Of a stretch of 26,162 bases of DNA, positions 1 to 7,367 are shown in pieces; within the stretch, counting starts at the first letter, position 1; every line of letters starts with the position of its first letter. The position numbers were made by a program, and so were the translations under genes. Source of the DNA: AP-15 sp035252905 (GTDB taxonomy: Bacteria; Pseudomonadota; Alphaproteobacteria; ATCC43930; CGMCC-115725); NCBI GenBank assembly GCA_035252905.1, contig DATFCQ010000455.1, positions 1 through 26,162 on the forward strand. Reading direction: 5' to 3'. The notes beneath the pieces were generated by a model, which searched no databases, had not been told where the DNA came from, and saw only the letters and a program-made list of their open reading frames with translations.

Positions 1-361
1 GGACCTCATTCCAGCTGCGGCAGCGCAACAGCGCCTGGCCCGCCTGCGAGCTGTGGCGCATGACCTCTTCGGCGTAATGCGCCCAGGTCGCGGCGATGTC
101 GCGCACGCCGTCGGCGACCGAAACGCCCGAGCGCAGCGCCGCCGCGGCGCCGGTCTCGGCGGCCTGGGCAGCCTGCTGCATCCCCTGCCGGCTGCTTGCG
201 GCGACCCGTTCGGCCTGTCTCTCGACCGCGCCGCCGGCCCTCTCGGCGGCGGCGACGGCGCTGCCGATCGCGGTTGCGGTTGCGGTTTCTGCGGCGGCGA
301 GGCCGCCGCTCTCGTCGGCTCCGCTCGATGCCCCTCCGGCATCTCGTCTCGTCTCTGCCAT
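1..361 (-). CDS. Phasin family protein (5' part only, runs off the left edge)
   Basis: Phasins coat polyhydroxyalkanoate granules in the cytoplasm and control their number and size. The frame is open from ATG at 361 to the window edge, about 120 codons. The N-terminus is Ala/Glu/Arg-rich and low in complexity (repeats of AAA, ETATATA), as in amphipathic phasin helices. It is followed by the segment WAHYAEEVMRHSSQAGQALL at about residues 91-110, which resembles the core of alphaproteobacterial phasins. The start is supported by an AGGAGG ribosome site 6 nt upstream on the minus strand. The gene diverges from manC across a 157-bp spacer that must hold both promoters; I saw no clear -35/-10 pair there. 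The C-terminal half is not in the window, so subfamily cannot be given. Confidence 0.75.
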   Translation of the reverse strand, partial: MAETRRDAGGASSGADESGGLAAAETATATAIGSAVAAAERAGGAVERQAERVAASSRQGMQQAAQAAETGAAAALRSGVSVADGVRDIAATWAHYAEEVMRHSSQAGQALLRCRSWNEV

Positions 362-518
362 TTCAGCCTCCTTGACCGAACCCGTTGCCGGGTCAACGCC
401 GGATCGGCCGCCTCGCTCCCGGCGCGGCGGCTGCCGCCGTCCATTCCCGCCGCCGCGAAAACCGTGTATTCGGTCGCCCAACGTGCCGGTGACCCGGCCG
501 GATTTTGGGGACTCACGC

Positions 519-1931
519 ATGATCCACCCGGTGATTTTGTCCGGCGGTTCGGGGACGCGGCTGTGGCCGATGTCGCGCACCCTTTATCCCAAGCAATTGC
601 TGCGGCTGCTCGGCGATCACAGCCTGTTGCAGCAGACCGTGCGACGGGTGGCGGAACGGGAGCGCTTCGCCGCCCCGCTCCTCGTCGCCAACGAGGAGCA
701 CCGCTTCATCATCGCCGAGCAATTGCGCGAGATCGCGACCGAACCGCACGCCCTCCTGCTCGAACCGGTCGGACGCAACACCGCGCCCGCCGCCTGCATC
801 GCGGCGCTGATCTTAGTCGAGAGCGAGGCCGAACCGTTGATGCTGGTGCTGCCTTCGGACCACCGGATCGACGACCGCGAGGCGTTCCTTGCCGCAGTCG
901 AGCGGGCCGCGGCGGCGGCGCGGCAGGGGGCGCTCGTCTGCTTCGGGATCGCGCCCGAGCGCGCCGAGACCGGCTACGGCTATGTCCGGCGCGGCGCCGC
1001 GCTTGCGAGCGAGGGGGCCTTTGCCGTCGCCGCCTTTGTCGAAAAGCCCGGCGCCGCGCAGGCGCAGCGCTTCTTCGCCTCGGGCGAGTATTTCTGGAAC
1101 GGCGGGATCTTTCTGTTTCCGGCGCGGCTCTATCTCGACGAATTGGAGCGGTTGCGCCCGGACGTCGTCGAGGCGTGCCGCCGGGCGCTCGCCGAGGCGC
1201 AGCGCGACGCCGACTTCATCCGCCTGGGCAAGGCGGCGCTCGGCGCCTGCCCCGCCGATTCGATCGACTATGCGGTGATGGAGCGGACCCAGCGCGCTGC
1301 AATCGTCCCGGTCGCGATGGGCTGGAGCGACGTCGGCTCGTGGGACGCGCTGTGGGAACTCTCGGAGAAGGACGAGAGCGGCAATGCGGTCCTCGGTCAC
1401 GTCGTCGCCGAGGACACGCGCAACTGTTATCTGCGCTCCGAAGCGGGGCTCGTCGCCGCGCTCGGGGTCGAGGATCTCGTCGTCATCGCCACCGGCGATG
1501 CGGTCATGGTGGCGCCGCGCGCGCGCGCCCAGGAGGTCAAGCAATTGGTGGCGCGGCTCGCCCGCGAGGGGCGCGCCGAAGCCGAGGCGCTGCCCACCAC
1601 CTACCGGCCGTGGGGGACGTTCCGCGCACTGCACAACGGCGCGCGCGTGCAGGTCAAGCACATCATGGTCAAACCCGGCGGCAAATTATCCCTGCAGCTC
1701 CACCACCACCGCGCCGAGCACTGGATCGTCGTGCACGGCACCGCCCGAGTCCTGCGCGGCGAGGAGCAGATGATCCTGACCGAGGACCAGTCGACCTATA
1801 TCCCGCTCGGCACGCCGCACCGCCTCGAAAACCCCGGCAAGATCCCGCTCCACCTGATCGAGGTGCAGTCCGGCAGCTATCTCGGCGAAGACGACATCGT
1901 CCGGCTTGAGGACAGTTACGGGCGAAGTTGA
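519..1931 (+). CDS. manC: Mannose-1-phosphate guanylyltransferase / mannose-6-phosphate isomerase (bifunctional)
   Basis: This enzyme makes GDP-mannose for surface polysaccharides: the C-terminal domain converts fructose-6-P to mannose-6-P and the N-terminal domain joins mannose-1-P to GTP. At 470 aa it has the usual length of the type II family. The N-terminus has the nucleotidyltransferase signature GGSGTRLWPMSR (residues about 8-19) and PKQLL. Further on are FVEKP, NGGIFLF and GWSDVGSW. The cupin-type isomerase domain shows RPWGTF, VKPGGKLSLQLHHHRAEHW with metal-binding histidines, and YIPLGTPHRLENPG. The start at 519 is chosen because the family signature begins directly after it; longer in-frame extensions upstream look non-coding. 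It stands alone, with no polysaccharide cluster visible on either side. Confidence 0.95.
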   Translation: MIHPVILSGGSGTRLWPMSRTLYPKQLLRLLGDHSLLQQTVRRVAERERFAAPLLVANEEHRFIIAEQLREIATEPHALLLEPVGRNTAPAACIAALILVESEAEPLMLVLPSDHRIDDREAFLAAVERAAAAARQGALVCFGIAPERAETGYGYVRRGAALASEGAFAVAAFVEKPGAAQAQRFFASGEYFWNGGIFLFPARLYLDELERLRPDVVEACRRALAEAQRDADFIRLGKAALGACPADSIDYAVMERTQRAAIVPVAMGWSDVGSWDALWELSEKDESGNAVLGHVVAEDTRNCYLRSEAGLVAALGVEDLVVIATGDAVMVAPRARAQEVKQLVARLAREGRAEAEALPTTYRPWGTFRALHNGARVQVKHIMVKPGGKLSLQLHHHRAEHWIVVHGTARVLRGEEQMILTEDQSTYIPLGTPHRLENPGKIPLHLIEVQSGSYLGEDDIVRLEDSYGRS

Positions 1932-2180
1932 GCGGGCGGGGAGCCCCCGATACGCTCGTTTCCCTCGGGCAGGCCCGCCAAACCGGAGAGGGACGCTACC
2001 TCCTGTAGCAGCTTCCAGCCCCACACCGGCCAGCCCGAGATTTCGGAGGGGAACCGATCGAATCAAGGTTTCTCAAACCGGCGCAATACGAAATCCACAT
2101 GAACTTCATCATAGGGAAGGAGGACTTGTCCCTCGAGGAAAGGCTAATCCTCACCGTAGTCATTGGATGCTCCAGTCGTC
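1932..2180. other. Intergenic spacer between convergent genes, possible gene remnant
   Basis: manC (plus) and the thiamine-diphosphate enzyme (minus) converge here. The stretch from about 2009 to 2170 is lower in GC than the flanks. On the plus strand a stop-free frame there has protein-like composition (includes YEIHMNFIIGKEDLSLEERL) but no ribosome site, and it runs into the end of the opposite gene. On the minus strand a 55-codon frame (2163-1996) has GGAG 6 nt upstream. I recognise neither product and call neither a gene. No convincing terminator hairpin was seen. Confidence 0.4.
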
Positions 2181-3866
2181 CTACGGCAGCCCCCCGGACC
2201 CGGCATAGCGGCGCCAGGCGCTCATCTGGACCGCTGACGTCAGGCAATGGACGACGACCGGCTTGGTTTTGACCGCAAAGGCCCGGGCAATCGCCGGCGC
2301 GACCTCGGATTCGCTTCGGATCGTGATGCCTTCGGCCCCGAAGGAGAGGCCCCAGGCGGCGAAATCCGGGTTGGTGAGGCGCGTTCCGGCCATGAACGGG
2401 CGCTCGGGGTAGCGCACATAGGAATGCATGCCGATCGTGCCGTACATGCCGTTGTCGGAGACGATCACAATCGGCGCGGCGCCGTATTGGCAGGCGGTGG
2501 CGATCTCGTTGCCCATCATCAGGGCGCCGCCGTCGCCGATAAAGGCGACGACCTGCCGGCCCGGTCGGCGCAGGGCCGCCGCGACCGCCATCGGCATGCC
2601 CGAGCCCATCGCGCCGACGACCGAGGCGAGGAACACCTGGCTCTGGCGGAAGCCGATATAGCGGTGGACAAAGCTGGCGAAATTGCCGGCGTCGGTCGTC
2701 ACCGTGGCGTCGGGCAGGAGGTGCTTGTCGACCTCGCAGACGATGGCGGCGAAATTGACCCCGTCCGCGGTCGGCTCCCATTCCTTTGCCAACAGCTTGT
2801 TGTGGATCGCGTTGAGCCCCTGGACCCAGCCCCGGCGCTTTGCCGCATCGGCCGGCGCGCCGCGCCTCAACAGCGCCTTGACGACTTCATAGGGGCTGCA
2901 CGGCATCCCCAACTCGGGGCGCCAGACGCGCCCGACCTCGTTGGCGTCGGGCCAGATGTGGACAAACGGCAATTGCGGCTGCGGCGCCGCCGGGAAGGTA
3001 TAGGACTGGCTGACCGTATCGGTCATCCGCTCGCCCAGGGCGACCAGGAGATCGGCGCGCTTCATTTCATTGATCTGAGCCGGCGGCACGCGGATCCCCA
3101 TATAGCCGCCGCAATTCGGATGGCCGAAATCGAACATTTGCGGCCGGCGATGCGTCGGGCAGACCGGCAAGACCCAGTCCTCGGCAAGCCAGTTGAGATC
3201 GGCAAAGACGCGCTCGTCGCGCACCGCGTCGGCGAGGAGCGCGCCGCCGACCAGGACCAGCGGCCGCTTGGCCCGCGCGAGGAGGTCGGCGAGGCGGTCG
3301 AGATCCGCGGCCACCGGCGCCGCGGCGAGGCGCGGACGCGGCGCGTCGAGCGGCGCCCCGGTCGCCGCATCGAAGATGTCCTCGGGCAGGATCACCGCGA
3401 CCGGGCCGGGGGTGCCGCTCTCGGCGAGATGAAAGGCGCGGGCGACGGCTTCGGAGGCCTGCTCCGGCTCATTGACTTCGATGACGCCTTTGGTCACGTC
3501 CGACAAGAGCCGCGAATAATTCTGTTCCTGCAAGGCGAGGCGGCCGAAATCGCGGCGCTCGACCTGGCCGACCAACATGACCATCGGGGTCGCGTCGTGA
3601 TAGGCCGAATGCAGGGAGACCATTGCGTTCGACAATCCCGGGCCGCGCGAGACCACGGCGACGCCGGCGCGGTCGCGCAATCGGCCGTCGGCCACCGCCA
3701 TATAGCCGGCGCCGGCCTCGTGCCGGCACACGACGACGCGGACCGAGTTGCGTTCGACGAGAACGCTGGTCAGCCCGACATAGCTCTCGCCGGGCACGCA
3801 GTAGATCTGATCGACGCCATGCGCTTCCAGGCTCTCCGCCAGCAGGCGGGCGACGCTTCGGGTCAT
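2181..3866 (-). CDS. Thiamine-diphosphate-dependent enzyme, acetolactate-synthase large-subunit-like
   Basis: This is a cytoplasmic ThDP enzyme of the AHAS/POX/benzoylformate-decarboxylase superfamily, 561 aa, the full length for the three-domain fold. The N-terminal PYR domain has VPGES with the cofactor-activating glutamate at residue 27 and RHEAGAGYMA at about 49-58. The C-terminal PP domain has the ThDP motif GDGGALMMGNEIAT, closing with SDNGMYG. The start at 3866 is preferred over an in-frame ATG at 3935 because GGAGG lies 7 nt upstream and the family alignment begins there. No acetolactate synthase small subunit is adjacent, so branched-chain amino acid synthesis is unlikely. A decarboxylase or carboligase on a 2-oxoacid is the safer reading, with the substrate unknown. 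Confidence 0.88.
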   Translation of the reverse strand: MTRSVARLLAESLEAHGVDQIYCVPGESYVGLTSVLVERNSVRVVVCRHEAGAGYMAVADGRLRDRAGVAVVSRGPGLSNAMVSLHSAYHDATPMVMLVGQVERRDFGRLALQEQNYSRLLSDVTKGVIEVNEPEQASEAVARAFHLAESGTPGPVAVILPEDIFDAATGAPLDAPRPRLAAAPVAADLDRLADLLARAKRPLVLVGGALLADAVRDERVFADLNWLAEDWVLPVCPTHRRPQMFDFGHPNCGGYMGIRVPPAQINEMKRADLLVALGERMTDTVSQSYTFPAAPQPQLPFVHIWPDANEVGRVWRPELGMPCSPYEVVKALLRRGAPADAAKRRGWVQGLNAIHNKLLAKEWEPTADGVNFAAIVCEVDKHLLPDATVTTDAGNFASFVHRYIGFRQSQVFLASVVGAMGSGMPMAVAAALRRPGRQVVAFIGDGGALMMGNEIATACQYGAAPIVIVSDNGMYGTIGMHSYVRYPERPFMAGTRLTNPDFAAWGLSFGAEGITIRSESEVAPAIARAFAVKTKPVVVHCLTSAVQMSAWRRYAGSGGLP

Positions 3867-3949
3867 CGGTGATCCTCCAGTCGGTGTCTCAGGAGCGCTC
3901 TCATTGCCGCGATTGGTATTTGACCGGCGAGCCAAGTGTATTGAACACT

Positions 3950-4202
3950 GAGACAGTGAGGCAATGAGAGAGAATTATAGGTGGTGACACAGGTTGAATA
4001 TAACAGGTCGGGTCATTCCGGGACGGCGCGCAAGCGCCGAACCCGGAAGCCATTCACACCGGCTTTGGCCGACTCGGCAAGAGCTGTGTGCATAGGTTCC
4101 GGGTTCGCTGCTGCGCAGCGCCCCGGAACGACAGTGTTATATCCAAAGTGAGACACTGCCGAATTATAGCGCGCCTCTGCGCAAAAAACTCCTCACTGTC
4201 TC
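3950..4202. repeat. Large nested imperfect palindrome around a REP-type element
   Basis: This fills most of the 404-bp gap between the thioesterase and the ThDP enzyme. Outer arms are a 12-bp perfect inverted repeat (3950-3961 GAGACAGTGAGG against 4191-4202). Middle arms are an 11-bp inverted repeat with one mismatch (3994-4004 TTGAATATAAC against 4136-4146). The centre is the long REP-like palindrome at 4012-4132. The word GAATTATAG also occurs on both sides (3972-3980 and 4161-4169). No gene is seen here. The size and nesting suggest a non-autonomous mobile element rather than a simple terminator. Confidence 0.6.
4012..4132. repeat. REP-like palindromic element, copy A
   Basis: The left arm begins GTCATTCCGGGACGGCG and contains GAACCCGGAA. 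The right arm mirrors it with TTCCGGGTTCGC and ends GCGCCCCGGAACGAC. The middle holds GTGTGCATAGGTTCCGGG. A second copy with the same ends and the same GTGTGCATAG-TTCCGGGTTCGC core lies at 13157-13280. Elements with these ends are widespread between genes in Bradyrhizobium-like alphaproteobacteria, from general knowledge of those genomes. It may act as a transcript-stabilising or terminating hairpin for the thioesterase operon. Confidence 0.8.
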
Positions 4203-4270
4203 GCTGCCTCATTGTGCAATCGTTCTCGCTTTTTGCAGAGCGCTGGTTGGGGAGAATGGCCGACCGTGCG

Positions 4271-5113
4271 TCAAGTCGGTGCGGCCAGGAGCCGGGCGGC
4301 GCGGGCGCGGATCTCGTCCGGCAGAGCCGCCGGACGGCGCGCGTCGAGGTCGAGCTGGACCCCGAATTGGCCGAGCCGGGCAAGCTCTTTCCCGGTGCGC
4401 GGATCGGTCATGCGATGGGCAAGGCGCAATGACGAGTTGCCGAGATGGGCAATGGCGGTTTCGATGCGATAGGGATCGCCGAGGCGCGGCGCCCCGGTGA
4501 TGCCGAGCGCCAGCGCGAAGGTTGAATAGCCGCGGCGCTCCTTGTGCATAAAGGCCGCATCGAGGCCGATCGCCGCCACGGCCTGCAGGCAGGAATCGGT
4601 AAAGCGATGGACAAAGGCGCCCAGCGAAAACACCCCGTTCTCGTCGAGATCGGCGGGCATCGCCCGGCCCCGCGCGGTTGCGATAAAGCCGGCCGACCCC
4701 GTCGGTTCGGGACGGCGCTCGATCGCCGGGCCCGGCCACTCCGCGACATGGGGAGCGAGCGCGGCGGCCAGCCCGGCCGGGAGCGGGACGCCCCAGGCCT
4801 CCTCGACCCAGGTGACGGCCTCGCCGTTAGCCGAGTCGACGACCCGGTGCCCGAGGCGCAGTTCTTCCTTACACCCGAGAAGGGCGCTCTCGATGTGGTA
4901 GCTGGAGCCCGCCCTGAGTTCGCGCACAAAGCGCACCTCGAAGCGGCGCGCGGCGAGCGCTTGGCGCCGCACCTCGCCGAGCCCCAAATTCTCGGCACAT
5001 TCGAGCCCCGCCTGACCGAGCCGATCGAAGTAATAGCCGATCGTGAAATGCTCGGTCATGTCGCATTCCCACGGCGCGACCGTGCCGCGGTAGGTCTCGA
5101 TCCACTCGCTCAT
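4271..5113 (-). CDS. Double-hotdog acyl-CoA thioesterase family protein
   Basis: Hotdog-fold thioesterases hydrolyse acyl-CoA or acyl-ACP thioesters in the cytoplasm. The 280-aa product looks like two hotdog repeats. The first opens with YRGTVAPWECDMTEHFTIGYYFDRLG, cited here only by its key residues W-E-C-D-M (about 14-18) and Y-F at 27-28. The second runs from about residue 140 with FSLGAFVHRFTDSC and IETAIAHLGNSSLRLAHRM. Its ATG overlaps the stop of the upstream MmgE/PrpD gene as ATGA (5113-5110), and AGGAAA sits upstream, so the two are probably translationally coupled. Context suggests a CoA-thioester or carboxylic acid pathway shared with the MmgE/PrpD protein. Substrate unknown. Confidence 0.8.
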   Translation of the reverse strand: MSEWIETYRGTVAPWECDMTEHFTIGYYFDRLGQAGLECAENLGLGEVRRQALAARRFEVRFVRELRAGSSYHIESALLGCKEELRLGHRVVDSANGEAVTWVEEAWGVPLPAGLAAALAPHVAEWPGPAIERRPEPTGSAGFIATARGRAMPADLDENGVFSLGAFVHRFTDSCLQAVAAIGLDAAFMHKERRGYSTFALALGITGAPRLGDPYRIETAIAHLGNSSLRLAHRMTDPRTGKELARLGQFGVQLDLDARRPAALPDEIRARAARLLAAPT

Positions 5114-6516
5114 CGGGGATTTCCTGTGCTGGCGTGCCGGCGCATCAGATCGACAAGCGCCGAAAGGTTCGGCCATTCCTCGGCATGATCGACCGCGCGC
5201 TCGACCGCCTGCGCGCCGTCGGGGGTCAAGACGGTCACCGCCAATTCGCGGAATTTGGCGCGGATCTCCGCCTCGGCGAAGGGGTGCTCGAAATCGCCGC
5301 GGTGGCTGTCGCGGGAGCGCGTGAGGCTGCGGCCGTCGGCGAGCGTTACCGTGACCCGCGCCGGCCGCAGCCGCGGCGCGAGCGCACTCATCGCCGGGTC
5401 CTCGCGGACCGCAACGCGCCGGCGCAGCGCCGCGATCGTAGCATCCTGCAAAGCCGAATCGTCGAGCGCGGCAAAGCCGGCATGGCCGCGCACTGCCATC
5501 GTCGCGGCGGCGTGCGGCAACGAATATTTCGAGGCGAAATAATTGGGCGGGTCGGGGTTGCGCATGACCGAGGCAAAGCGGTAGGTCGCGACCTCGATCT
5601 GGGCGATCTCCTCCGGGTGCGGGCGCAGTTCGGCGAGGATTTCGGCGAAGCAGTCGAGCGCCGGGTGGATCGGATTGCAGCAGGCATAGAGCCGGAAATA
5701 ATTGCGCGCGATCTCCCAGCGCGCGCCCAGTTCGTCGCAGAGCCCCTCGGCGGTAAAGCCGGCGCCGACAAGCTGCCCCAGCGCCTCCTCGATCGCGTCG
5801 TCCTGCGCGGTAAAGCCGGCGAGCGCCAGTTCGGGCGCGAGCGCCGCGGCAAAGCCGCTGATGCCGCCGGCGACGTTGAGCGCGGTCGCACCGGCGACCG
5901 CATTGGTATAGCTCGGCGTCAACATGAGGACCGCGGCGACGCGCATCGCCCGGCTGACCCCGGCCGCATCGAACCCGAACAGGCGCGCTCCGGCCGCTGC
6001 CGCGGCCAGCAATAATACCTGGCCGTTCTGGTGCGCGAGCGGGCGCGGCGTGAAGCCGCCGGCAAGCCGCCCCGCGACGTCGTAGCCGAGGACAAAGGCG
6101 GCCAGGATCTCGGATCCGGAACGGCCGAGCTGCTCGCCGACCGCCAGCACCCCGGGCAGAACCTGCACGGCCGCCTGGCCCGAGACGAACCGCAATCCCT
6201 CGCATAATTCGATCGAGCGCCCGGCAATGCCGTTCAGCAAGGCCGCGGTGCGCGGATCGCACGAAGGCCAGCCGGAGGCGTAGACCGTGGCGCCCTTTCC
6301 CGCACTCTTGGGGTCCCCGCGCGATCTTTGATCGCGCGGGGCTGGGCCGGCAAGCCGCCCGCGCAAGTCCCGCACCTCCGGCCGCGCGGACCCGGCCAGG
6401 ATCACGCCCAGAGTGTCGAGCAGGACCAATTTGGCGTGGCGCCGCACCGGCTCCGGCACGTCCTCCCAGCGCGTCGTCGCGACGAATTCCGCCAGTCTCT
6501 CGATCTGCTGGCCCAT
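5110..6516 (-). CDS. MmgE/PrpD family protein
   Basis: The family includes 2-methylcitrate dehydratase PrpD, cis-aconitate decarboxylase and many uncharacterised relatives acting on di- and tricarboxylic acids. The 468-aa product has the expected length. The N-terminus IERLAEFVATTRWEDVPE and HAKLVLLDTLGVILAGS is the classic family opening, and mid-protein helices such as AAFVLGYDVAGRLAGG and ALNVAGGISGFAAALA fit the all-helical domain. The start at 6516 has GAGGAG upstream. It lies 18 nt after the methyltransferase stop and overlaps the thioesterase, giving a three-gene minus-strand operon. Oddity: residues about 58-66 (RDQRSRGDP) are encoded by an inserted-looking perfect palindrome at 6315-6341. 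Whether it is a true methylcitrate dehydratase cannot be said, as no other propionate genes are near. Confidence 0.9.
   Translation of the reverse strand: MGQQIERLAEFVATTRWEDVPEPVRRHAKLVLLDTLGVILAGSARPEVRDLRGRLAGPAPRDQRSRGDPKSAGKGATVYASGWPSCDPRTAALLNGIAGRSIELCEGLRFVSGQAAVQVLPGVLAVGEQLGRSGSEILAAFVLGYDVAGRLAGGFTPRPLAHQNGQVLLLAAAAAGARLFGFDAAGVSRAMRVAAVLMLTPSYTNAVAGATALNVAGGISGFAAALAPELALAGFTAQDDAIEEALGQLVGAGFTAEGLCDELGARWEIARNYFRLYACCNPIHPALDCFAEILAELRPHPEEIAQIEVATYRFASVMRNPDPPNYFASKYSLPHAAATMAVRGHAGFAALDDSALQDATIAALRRRVAVREDPAMSALAPRLRPARVTVTLADGRSLTRSRDSHRGDFEHPFAEAEIRAKFRELAVTVLTPDGAQAVERAVDHAEEWPNLSALVDLMRRHASTGNPR
6315..6341. repeat. Perfect 12-bp-stem palindrome inside the MmgE/PrpD coding region
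   Basis: The arms are CCCCGCGCGATC (6315-6326) and GATCGCGCGGGG (6330-6341) with a TTT loop. The frame stays open through it and adds a charged, repeat-like segment (RDQRSRG) in what should be a loop before the conserved GATVYASG region. It looks like a small palindromic element that settled in a coding sequence without breaking it. Confidence 0.75.
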
Positions 6517-6534
6517 CTCTTGCTCGCTCCTCTG

Positions 6535-7263
6535 CTAGCGTCGGGCGGCAACCAGCAGGAACGGCGGACGATGGCGCTCGTCCGCCCATTCGGGCCGCGC
6601 CGCGATCTGCTCGGCATCGGGGCCCCATTCCTCGATCCGGGACAAGGCAAAGCCGAGCCGCAGCAACAGGTTGACATAGGTGGCCAGGGTCCGATGGTAT
6701 TTCAGCACGCCCGGGGCGAGCCAGTCGGTGACGCGCCGGCCTTCGTTCAGATAGCCCTCGACCGGCCAGGTCCTGCGGCCTGCGGCATCGGCCGACCACT
6801 GCGGAGCGGCGGGGGCGGTGAAGATCGGATGCTCGACCGAGAACACCAGGCTGCCGCCGGGCATCAGCCAGCGGTAAACGTCCGTGAGCAGCCGCTCCAG
6901 GTCGGCGATGTAATGCAGGACCAGCGCACTGTAGACCACGTCGAACGACTGCGCGGATAGGGCGAGCCGTTCGAGATCGGCGCGGACATAACGGATCGCC
7001 GGATCGCTGCCGGCGGCCTTCGCGCGTTCCAGCATTTTCGCGGAAATGTCGACGCCGAGGACGCAGGCGGCGCCCTGACCGCGCGCCCAGCGGCAGAACC
7101 AGCCAAAGCCGCAGCCGAGATCGAGCACCCTGCGCCCGCGCAGATCCGGCAGCAGGGCGCGCAAGGTCGGCCATTCCGGGGCGCCGGCGAGCCCTTCCAG
7201 CGAACGGCGCAGCCGGCTGTAGCCGGCGAAGAATTCCTCGTTGTCGTATATATTCTGTGCCAT
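6535..7263 (-). CDS. Class I SAM-dependent methyltransferase
   Basis: A 242-aa cytoplasmic methyltransferase of the UbiE/Methyltransf_11 type. Motif I is VLDLGCGFGWFCRW (residues about 46-59), the acidic residue of motif II is in LGVDIS, motif III-like ADLERLAL follows, and SFDVVYSALVLHYI and LMPGGSLVFSVEHP are the post-I and loop motifs. The N-terminus (NIYDNEEFFAGYSRL) is typical of the subfamily. The ATG at 7263 is preferred over an upstream in-frame ATG at 7314 because a purine-rich AGGCGA precedes it and the family starts there. It is the first gene of the operon with MmgE/PrpD and the thioesterase, and diverges from the FAD oxidase over 104 bp. Acceptor unknown. Confidence 0.88.
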   Translation of the reverse strand: MAQNIYDNEEFFAGYSRLRRSLEGLAGAPEWPTLRALLPDLRGRRVLDLGCGFGWFCRWARGQGAACVLGVDISAKMLERAKAAGSDPAIRYVRADLERLALSAQSFDVVYSALVLHYIADLERLLTDVYRWLMPGGSLVFSVEHPIFTAPAAPQWSADAAGRRTWPVEGYLNEGRRVTDWLAPGVLKYHRTLATYVNLLLRLGFALSRIEEWGPDAEQIAARPEWADERHRPPFLLVAARR

Positions 7264-7367
7264 TATTCGCCTATCCGGTTCATCCGGCGCTTGGACGGAC
7301 CTGCGGATCGACACCCCGGCGCATCCAGCGATCGTGATGCAACCGGGCCGGAAGCGGAGAGTACCGC

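Noticed and set aside
53..1909. A 618-codon plus-strand open frame
   Set aside because: It is an Arg-rich alternate frame of manC and antisense to the phasin gene.
2247..3872. A 541-codon frame antisense to the ThDP enzyme
   Set aside because: It is a typical GC-rich shadow frame rich in Asp, Arg and His with no family match; the opposite strand has all ThDP motifs.
2181..3935. Longer form of the ThDP enzyme starting at 3935
   Set aside because: The extra 23 residues are not family-like, and the GGAGG site points to 3866.
4271..7174. A 967-codon minus-strand open frame
   Set aside because: Only its last 280 codons are real (thioesterase). The rest is an alternate frame of the MmgE/PrpD and methyltransferase genes, Arg/Ala-rich without motifs.
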